Of a DNA stretch of 6,055 bases, positions 1 through 6,055 are shown piece after piece. The stretch is from JABSOG01 sp041583135 (GTDB lineage: Bacteria > Pseudomonadota > Gammaproteobacteria > Enterobacterales > Alteromonadaceae), in NCBI GenBank assembly GCA_041583135.1, contig JBFHGJ010000181.1, positions 1 through 6,055 of the forward strand, given 5' to 3'. The notes beneath the pieces are model-generated. The model was not told the DNA's origin and ran no database searches. It saw nothing but the letters and a program-made list of their open reading frames with translations. How positions within the stretch are numbered: position 1 is the first letter of the stretch; every line of letters begins with the position of its first letter. A program made the translations under genes and the position numbers.

Positions 1-231
1 GCCACCGGCTTTCATGATGGCAACAATACCCACCACCATTTCTATCGAGCGCCGAGTGCAAATGCCCACCAAGGTATCCGGGCCGATATTTTTCTGTTCG
101 ACCAGATAATGTGCCAGTTGATTGGCTTTGACGTTTAGCGCCTCAAAGCTCAGTTGCTCACCTTCATATACCACCGCAATCGCTTGCGGGTTGCGCGCAG
201 CCTCAACTTCAAACAGTTGATGCAGACATAA
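1..231 (-). other. Adenylation domain of third module, N-terminal start only
   Basis: About 77 residues of a third A domain are present, beginning near LCLHQLFEVEAARNP. It contains A1 LSFEALN (133-153), GPDTLVGI and the first residues of A2 (MKAGG), where the window ends. About 70% of residues match the start of the second A domain by eye. The substrate pocket lies beyond the window, so no amino acid can be predicted. It does show that the enzyme continues for at least one more module. Confidence 0.93.
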
Positions 232-3200
232 CGCCAGCGGATAGTCTTTGGCCACTTGCATGCCTTGGCTCAACAACTGTTGACGCTGCTCTTGGCTCAA
301 CAGTTCAACGGCCAATACCGGTGTTTGCGGATTCTCAAGCAGGTTACCCAGCAAATGCCCGAACGCATCAGCCATTCGCTCTATGCTGCGTGCCTCAAAC
401 AAGTCAGTGTTGTAAACCCAGTCGAGTAGCAAGCCTTGAGCGGTTTCGACCATATTTAAGGTCAAGTCGTATTTTGCGACCACGTTGCCTTGCACTTCAA
501 CCGCACCAAGTTCCAGCCCCGGCAAGGTCAATGTGCCTTGCTGGTTGTTTTGCAACACCATCATGACTTGGAACAACGCACTGTGACTGACACTTCGCTC
601 CGGTTGCAACTGCTCGACAATCAATTCGAACGGCACTTGCTGATGACTGTAGGCATCAAGTAAGCGGGATTTGCTTTGTCGCAACAGTTCGGCAAAATCC
701 GGGTCTTCAGACAAGTCACTACGAAGCACCAAAGTGTTGACGAAAAAGCCGATAAGGTTGGCAACCTCCGCCTGTTCGCGGTTGGCGATGGGCGTGCCGA
801 CCACGATATCTCTTTCATTGCTGTAGCGGGCAAGCAGCACAGAAAATGCTGCGTGCAGCCCCATAAACACAGTTGCCCCGTTGGCGCGGCAAAATGCCTT
901 CAACTTGTCCATCAGTGGCGACTCCAGCATAACCCGGACAAATCCGCCATTGTGGCTTTGAACCGGCGGACGCGGCTTGTCCAGCGGCAAGCTGTGCACC
1001 GCTGGCAAATCAGCCAACATGCCAGTCCAATAGGCCATTTGCTGTTGTAGCATTTCCCCTTGCAGCCAGTTGCGCTGCCAATGGGCGTAGTCGCCATATT
1101 GCAGTGGCAAAGGAGCCAAACGGGAATTGCGACCCTGTTTGAAATCAACATACAGGGTTTGCAACTCATTGAGCAAAATGCCCATGGACCAACCATCGGA
1201 GGCAATGTGGTGCATGGTCACCAACAAGATATGCTGGTCAAAGGACAGCTTGAGCAATTTGACTCGTAACATGAAATCCGCTTTCAAATCGAAGGGGCGG
1301 CGAGCGCATTCGATGGCGTGCTTGTCGATACTCTGCTTGTCTTCGATACCTGTTAAATCGACCTTTTCTACCGCAAAATCGGCACTATCGCGACACACCT
1401 GTATCGGTTCGTCTTTGTCATTTTTAACAATGCAGGTCCGCAAACTTTCATGGCGCTCAACCAACGCGGCAAAAGCCTGTTCCAGTGCACTAACGTCCAG
1501 CTCGCCCGACAACGTCAATGCGCTAGACATGTTGTATTGGCTGCTGCCACCCTCTATCTGGTCAAGCAACCACAACCTTTGTTGGGCAAAAGACAAAGGT
1601 AAAGGTTGGTCACGGCAAACCACGGCCATCGGCATCATGGTCGAACCTTTGTCCAAGCTCGCCAATCGAGCCGCCAGCGATTGTACGGTCTGACTGGTGA
1701 AAATCCATTTGAGCGGTACTTGCAGGTCTAGTGCTTGGTTGATTTGTGCGACCAAGCGAGTGGCCAGCAACGAATGACCACCCATGGCAAAGAAGTTGTC
1801 GGTCACCCCTACCCGTTCAATGCCCAACACGGCGGCAAAAATGCCACATAGCGTGTCTTCAAGCACAGATACCGGAGCCTGATAGTCATCGGCCATGGCT
1901 GTGCTGTCAATCGCAGGCAAAGCCTTGAGATCGACCTTGCCGTTGGCATTGAGCGGCCAGCGGGTGAGCAACATGAACGCCGCAGGTACCATGTAGCTAG
2001 GCAAACAGTCGCCAAGCGCTTGTTGCAGGGTTTGAATAAATGCCGACTCATCGGCTTTGTACGCTGCATCAGCCAAAACCCAAGCAACCAGACGACAGCC
2101 TTCTTGTACTGTAACCAATGCATCATTGACCCCGTCGAGCTGACACAAGTGATGAACGATCTCTCCCGGCTCTATCCGATAGCCACGTAGCTTAACTTGA
2201 TGGTCGTTACGACCGGCAAATACAAACTCGCCACAAGGCAAGCGTTTGACCAGATCTCCAGTTTTATATAACAGCTGCTCCGCAGTTGAAACAAATTGCT
2301 GATCCGTTAAATCCTCACGGCCCAGATAACCCCGTGCCAGACCGACACCACCGATATGCAACTCTCCAAACACGCCAATCGGTACCAACTGGCCAGCCTC
2401 ATTGAGCACCTGTGTACTGACATTGGCCAATGGGAAACCTATGGTTGGCTGGTCGCCAGCAATGACTCTAAAAGTCGAATTGACCGTACACTCGGTCGGT
2501 CCATAGACATTGACGGCTTTTTTGCCATACGCTGCCTGCCACTGCACCAAACGTTGCCACAGATCCGGGCGGATGGCCTCGCCACCAATGACAAGGTTCG
2601 GTAGTTGCGCTTCAATTCCAGCATCTAACCACATTTCCGCCATCAACGGTGTGCAGTCGATAACCCCCAATCCATTCAGATGAGAGACAAGTTGCATTGG
2701 GTCTTGGCGACACTCTGCGCCAATCACCACCAAACCACGGCCAAAGGCCAACTGACTCAACCCCTGAAGCGACGCATCAAAGGCAAAAGATGCCACCCAG
2801 CCCCACAGGTTGCTGCCACCAAACAATGCCATATCCCGTAAATTGAACGCCAAGTTGGTCAATGAAGCATGTTCAATCATTACCCCTTTGGGCTGACCGG
2901 TAGAACCCGAGGTATAGATAACATAGGCCAGATGACGACTGCTTAGCCCTAAGGTTTCCAAGCCTATATTGCCTGAGTCATAATGCGCCAGCTCTGGCGC
3001 TTCAAAGTAAACCGCCTGGTTAGCTTCAAGCGGCAGACGCCCAGTCAAATCTCGCGGCAGCAACACGGTACTAAGCCCGGCATCACGCATGATGTAGCCC
3101 AATCGCTCGTGAGGATAACTTGGGTCAAGCGGCACGTAGCCGCCACCTGCTTTCATGATGGCCAAAATGCCCGTGACCATCTCGATTGAACGCTCACAGC

Positions 3201-6055
3201 AAATGCCCACCAGCGTATCCGGGCCGACCATTCGCCGCTCGACAAGATAACGGGCTAACCGGTTGGCGTTGCGGTTAAGTTGGTCAAAGCTCAGCGAAGT
3301 GCCGTCATAAACCACTGCAATTTCAGCAGGATTGGCTGTGGCCTGCGCTTCAAAAAGTTGATGCAGGCACATATCTAGCGGATAGTCCTTTATCCGGGGT
3401 TGATTCAGGGCCGACAGTTGTTGCTGTTGGCTGTGAGTTAACATTTGGGCTTCAAAAACCGAGACCTCTGGCGCTGACAGCAAACTCTGTAGCAAGCAGT
3501 CGAAGTAGCTCGCCAAAGCGTTGATGGTTGCAGCTTCAAACAGGTCTACATTGTACTGCCATGCCAGTCCCAACCCATTTTCTTGCTCGGACACCGTCAA
3601 CATCAAATCGTGCTGAATGAATTCGCTGACCTGACCTGTCGAGCTTAATTCAAGTCCCGGCATTGTCAGGGTTTCCTGACGGTTGTTTTGTAGTATCAGC
3701 ATCACTTGGAACAAGGGACTGTGACTCATACTGCGTTCAGGCTGAAGCAGTTCCACCAATTGCTCGAATGGCACCTGCTGATGGGCATAGGCATCAAGCA
3801 ACATGTTTTTACTTTGTCCCAGCAAGGTCAAGAAATCCACCGAACCGGACAGATCGCTACGCAGTACCAAGGTATTAACGAAAAAGCCAATCAAACCGGC
3901 CACTTCGGCTTGTTCACGGTTGGCTATCGAGGTACCGACCACGATATCCCGGCTGTTGCTTATCCGTGCCAGTAACACTGAGAACGCGGCGTGCAGACCC
4001 ATGAACAAGGTCGCGCCTTGTTGCCGACATAAGGTTTTCAGTGACTCGGCCAGTTCAGGCGCAATATGGTGGTGACAGGTTTGACCGACAAAGCGCTGCT
4101 GTACAGGTCTGGGTTTGTCCAGTGGCAAACTGTGCACCACCGGCAAGTCTGCCAGTTGCTCGGTCCAGTAATGTAATTGAGCCTGCAACACCTCACCTTG
4201 AAGCCAGCTGCGCTGCCAATGGGCGTAATCAGCGTATTGCAGGGCCAAAGGTGCCAACGGATTTGGTTCCCCTTGACTGTAAGCACGGTACAAACTGGCC
4301 AGCTCGTTGATCAGAATGGATGTAGACCAGCCATCTGACGCAATATGATGCATGGTCACCAACAGCACATGCGTCTTTTGGTCAAGCCGCAGCAGGTTGG
4401 CTCTGAGCATCAGGTCCTGCGACAAGTCAAATGGCTTAGCCGCTTCAGCAGCAATGCTTTGTGTCAAATTGGTTTCATCCGCCTGAGACCAATTCAGGTT
4501 GAACTTATCCGCAGACTGAATCTGTTGTTGCGGCTGGCCATCTGCCCCTTCGACAAAACAGGTTCTGAGACTTTCATGGCGTTCAATAATGGTTTTGAGC
4601 GCTTCACCCAGCGCCTCAACATTCAATACGCCCGACATTTTCATTACATAAGGCATATTGTAGTGACTGCTGCTACCATCGATTTGCTCAAGCAACCACA
4701 GGCGCAGTTGGCTGAACGACAATTGCAACGGTTCATCACGGGATACCGGCACCAATGGGGGTATCTGCGAGCCAGCATCCAAAGTGGCCAGTTTCACTGC
4801 CAGCGCTTGCACCGTTTGATAGGTGAACATCCATTTGAGTGGCATCACCGTCTCTAGCGTTTCATTGATCTGTGCGACCACTCGAGTAGCCAGCAGCGAA
4901 TGGCCGCCCAAGGCAAAGAAGTTATCGTTAATACCAACCCTTTCTATCTGCAAAATATCGGCAAACATACCGCACAAAGTCTGCTCCAGAGCGTTCGTCG
5001 GTGCTTGATACTCATCGCTGATATTATCTTCTGCCGTCGGCAATGCCTTGAGGTCCACTTTGCCGTTGTTGGTCAGAGGCCATGCACTCAGCATGACAAA
5101 AGCTGAAGGCACCATGTAGGCCGGCAGTTTGTTGCCTAGGGCCTCTTGCAGGCTTTGGGTAAACCCGGCTTTGTCATTTTCATTACAAAGCACATAACCC
5201 ACAAGTCTTATGTCACCCTGCACCAATACCAGCGCATCATTCACGCCTTCTAACTGACGCAACTGATGGGCTATCTCGTCCAACTCTATACGGTAGCCTC
5301 TTACCTTGACCTGATGGTCGTTTCGACCGGCGAATATCAATTCACCACAAGGCAACCGTTTGGCCAGATCACCGGTTTTGTACAAGCGCTCTGCTGGTTT
5401 GAACGGATGTTCTATAAATCGCTCTTGTGTCAGATTTTCTCGGTGCAAATACCCTCGCGCCAAACCTGCGCCACCAACATGCAATTCACCGATCACACCA
5501 TTGGGTACCATCCCCCCCTGCTCATCCAATACCAAAGCACTGACATTGGCCAGTGCCTGACCAATCGCAGGCATGTCACCACTGATACGACGATAAGTGG
5601 CGTTAACTGTACATTCGGTCGGACCATAGACATTCATGGCTTGCTTATCATAGTCAGATTGCCACTTGACCAAACGCTGCCATAAAGCCTGACTGATGGC
5701 CTCCCCCCCGATGATCAGGTTCGGCAATTGCGCTTCAATCCCGGCTTCAAACCACAACTCAACCATCGCAGGTGTACAGTCGATAACCCCCAATCCTGAG
5801 AGCTGCTGGGCCAACAAGGTCGAGTCTTGGCGACATTCGCTGTTAATGACCTTAAGCCCCTTGCCAAAGGCCAGCTGGGTTAAGCCCTTAACTGACGCAT
5901 CAAAGGCGAACGACGCCACCCAACCCCACAGTTTATTGTCATCGAATAAGTCCATATCCCGCAGGTTGAACGCAAGATTGGTCAAGGAACGGTGTTCAAT
6001 CATGACTCCTTTGGGCTGTCCGGTTGAACCAGAGGTATAAATCACATAAGCCAAA
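1..6055 (-). CDS. Modular nonribosomal peptide synthetase, internal fragment (A-PCP-C-A-PCP-C-A)
   Basis: This is a multidomain enzyme that builds a peptide without ribosomes. Each module activates an amino acid as an adenylate, loads it on a phosphopantetheine arm and joins it to the growing chain. The frame with codons ending at base 1 and starting at base 6054 is open for 2018 codons without a stop, so both ends run out of the window. Domain order from the N-terminal side is A (partial, residues 1-338), PCP (352-424), C (442-875), A (892-1379), PCP (1389-1467), C (1483-1930), A (partial, 1942-2018). Core motifs include LAYVIYTSGSTGQPKG, NVYGPTE, YKTGDL, NGKVDLKAL, GGHSLL and MHHIASDGWS, and they recur at a spacing of about 1041 residues. 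The enzyme is expected to be cytoplasmic and to need a 4'-phosphopantetheinyl transferase. No start, stop, ribosome site or promoter is visible. NRPS identity is certain; the product is not known. Confidence 0.98.
265..1608 (-). other. Condensation domain between second and third modules
   Basis: This domain transfers the peptide from the second carrier to the amino acid of the third module. It shows C1 LSFAQQRLWLL (1564-1596), ERHESLRT, C3 MHHIASDGWS (1186-1215) with second histidine at 1207-1209, C4 YGDYAHW, GTPIANREQAEV, C5 IGFFVNTLVLR, C6 HQQVPFELIVE and C7 RSVSHSALFQVM. It is clearly homologous to the other condensation domain here. However, the stretch between ERHESLRT and the PFDL residues before C3 (about 1290-1430) aligns poorly with its counterpart. 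No epimerase lies upstream. The visible motifs favour an LCL-type domain, but subtype needs phylogenetic placement. Confidence 0.94.
1654..1890 (-). other. Peptidyl carrier protein domain of second module
   Basis: This is the carrier domain for the amino acid loaded by the preceding A domain. It runs from DDYQAPVSVLEDTLCGIF through IERVGVTDNFFAMGGHSLLA to the helix VPLKWIFTSQTV and ends near AARLASL. The phosphopantetheine serine is at bases 1771-1773. The distance to the equivalent serine of the first carrier is 3126 bases, which sets the module period. A condensation domain follows, so the chain is passed on and not released here. Confidence 0.95.
1918..3381 (-). other. Adenylation domain of second module, complete; predicted Gln
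   Basis: This is the only A domain fully inside the window, about 488 residues. Motifs in order are A1 LSFDQLN (3274-3294), A2 MKAGGGYVPLDP (3121-3156), A3 LAYVIYTSGSTGQPKG (2884-2931), FAFDAS (2770-2787), A5 NVYGPTE (2491-2511), A6 GELHIGGVGLARGYL (2323-2367), A7 YKTGDL (2251-2268), A8 starting GRNDHQVKLRGYRIEPGE (2161-2214) and A10 NGKVDLKAL (1918-1944) with its lysine at 1936-1938. By-eye pocket residues are D (2776), A (2773), Q (2764), D (2656), V (2590), G (2584), V (2506), V (2482), N (2479), K (1936), using the lowest base of each codon. From memory this matches 8 of 10 positions of the lichenysin glutamine code DAQDLGVVDK. Glutamine is inferred; glutamate or a related residue cannot be excluded. 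Confidence 0.96.
3430..4731 (-). other. Condensation domain between first and second modules
   Basis: This domain forms the peptide bond between the chain on the upstream carrier and the amino acid on the downstream carrier. Motifs in order are C1 LSFSQLRLWLL (4690-4722), a second-motif region with ERHESLRT (about 4561-4584), the catalytic C3 MHHIASDGWS (4324-4353) with second histidine at 4345-4347, C4 YADYAHW, C5 IGFFVNTLVLR, C6 HQQVPFEQLVE and C7 RSMSHSPLFQVM. C1 has Ser where SxAQ is usual (SFSQ). No epimerase precedes it, and I see no extra N-terminal HHxxxxxGD motif as in dual epimerisation/condensation domains. An L-chain acceptor (LCL) type is therefore the best guess, without phylogenetic support. 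The domain looks intact and has a usual length of about 434 residues. Confidence 0.94.
4783..5001 (-). other. Peptidyl carrier protein (thiolation) domain of first module
   Basis: This domain carries the activated amino acid and the growing peptide on a phosphopantetheine thioester. It begins after a short acidic linker that follows A10, with residues YQAPTNALEQTLCGMF, and continues through IERVGINDNFFALGGHSLLA. The modified serine is the S of GGHSLL at bases 4897-4899. The third helix reads PLKWMFTYQTV, where many carriers have PLxxLFExPTV; the second carrier in this window shares that variant. About 73 residues is a normal length. It is followed by a condensation domain and not by an epimerase or thioesterase, so it acts as the donor for elongation. 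Confidence 0.95.
5041..6054 (-). other. Adenylation domain of first module, N-terminally cut by window; predicted Glu
   Basis: The domain activates an amino acid with ATP. The window opens exactly at core motif A3 (6007-6054), so motifs A1 and A2 lie beyond it. Later motifs are present: FAFDAS (5893-5910), A5 NVYGPTE (5614-5634), A7 YKTGDL (5365-5382), A8 starting GRNDHQVK (5281-5328) and A10 NGKVDLKAL (5041-5067), whose lysine (5059-5061) contacts the substrate. Aligning by eye to GrsA, the pocket positions 235, 236, 239, 278, 299, 301, 322, 330, 331 and 517 read D, A, K, D, I, G, V, V, N, K. From memory this is 8 of 10 with the surfactin glutamate code DAKDLGVVDK. A lysine at 239 would suit pairing with a side-chain carboxylate. 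A8 reads RIELDEI where RIELGEI is usual. Glutamate is an inference; domain identity is sure. Confidence 0.95.

Larger units (their letters stand above)
1..6054 (-). repeat. Tandem NRPS module repeat, period about 3.12 kb
   Basis: The sequence from the A3 motif at 6054 to about 2932 is homologous to the sequence from 2931 to base 1. Equivalent points are A3 at 6007 and 2884 (3123 bases apart) and carrier serines at 4897 and 1771 (3126 bases apart). Over 158 residues from A3 to just after A5 I count 119 identities, about 75%. Some short runs are identical at the DNA level. This is the ordinary repeat structure of a modular synthetase; the high A-domain identity suggests duplication within the gene. 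Confidence 0.85.

Noticed and set aside
1127..1693. A 188-codon plus-strand open frame
   Set aside because: It lies antisense to the second condensation domain, whose motifs run unbroken on the minus strand. Its translation shows no recognisable family and it is Ser/Cys-rich, as expected of a shadow frame.
621..4286. Short minus-strand frames (for example 621-833, 912-1205, 1809-2126, 2439-2624, 4038-4286)
   Set aside because: They are out of frame with the NRPS reading frame on the same strand, and every one is overlapped completely by the long coding frame.
4345..4857. A 170-codon plus-strand open frame
   Set aside because: It is antisense to the first carrier protein and condensation domain, including the GGHSLL and C1 motifs. 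Its translation is low-information and Gln/His/Arg-rich, so it is not treated as a gene.
5266..6040. Plus-strand open frames of 139 and 114 codons
   Set aside because: They are antisense to the first A domain, which has intact core motifs through the same bases.
1..6055. Possible frameshift or pseudogene in the synthetase
   Set aside because: Codon-by-codon translation of every line gave no stop, and motifs stay in one frame from 6054 to 1. The carrier serines, the HHxxxDG histidines and the A10 lysines within the window are all present.
1..6055. CRISPR array, mobile element, RNA gene, promoter or terminator
   Set aside because: The only repeats are homologous modules about 3.1 kb apart. 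The whole window is coding, with no intergenic gap, and no tRNA-like, rRNA-like or inverted-repeat element stood out.

Overview
The whole window lies inside one very large gene on the minus strand. Read from base 6054 down to base 1, a single frame stays open for 2018 codons with no stop. I translated every line of the window in this frame by hand. Neither the start codon nor the stop codon is in the window. The protein is a type I modular nonribosomal peptide synthetase (NRPS).

The layout in the direction of translation, from high to low coordinates, is: adenylation domain missing its N-terminal part (about 6054-5041), carrier protein (about 5001-4783), condensation domain (about 4731-3430), complete adenylation domain (about 3381-1918), carrier protein (about 1890-1654), condensation domain (about 1608-265), and the first part of a third adenylation domain (about 231-1). 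This is A-PCP / C-A-PCP / C-A: the back of one module, one complete module, and the front of a third. Both condensation domains keep the HHxxxDG motif. Both carrier proteins keep the phosphopantetheine serine in GGHSLL. The complete A domain keeps all its usual core motifs, and the truncated ones keep those that fall inside the window. Nothing visible suggests a broken synthetase. No epimerisation, methylation, cyclisation or thioesterase domain is present here.

The most informative content is the substrate pocket of the two readable A domains. By-eye alignment to the GrsA phenylalanine domain gives ten-residue codes D-A-K-D-I-G-V-V-N-K (first A) and D-A-Q-D-V-G-V-V-N-K (second A). From memory, these match the surfactin Glu code (DAKDLGVVDK) and the lichenysin Gln code (DAQDLGVVDK) at 8 of 10 positions each. 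The inferred partial product is therefore ...Glu-Gln-X..., where X cannot be read because the third A domain is cut before its pocket.

The modules repeat with a period of about 3.12 kb. The A-domain cores are about 75% identical by eye, while part of the condensation domains is far more diverged. This suggests internal duplication followed by uneven divergence or domain exchange. Base composition is moderate (roughly half G+C), and the domain sequences have the look of gammaproteobacterial NRPSs. That taxonomic guess is weak. Plus-strand ORFs and short ORFs in other minus-strand frames are shadows of this gene. There are no RNA genes, CRISPR arrays, mobile elements or intergenic regulatory regions, because the window has no intergenic sequence.
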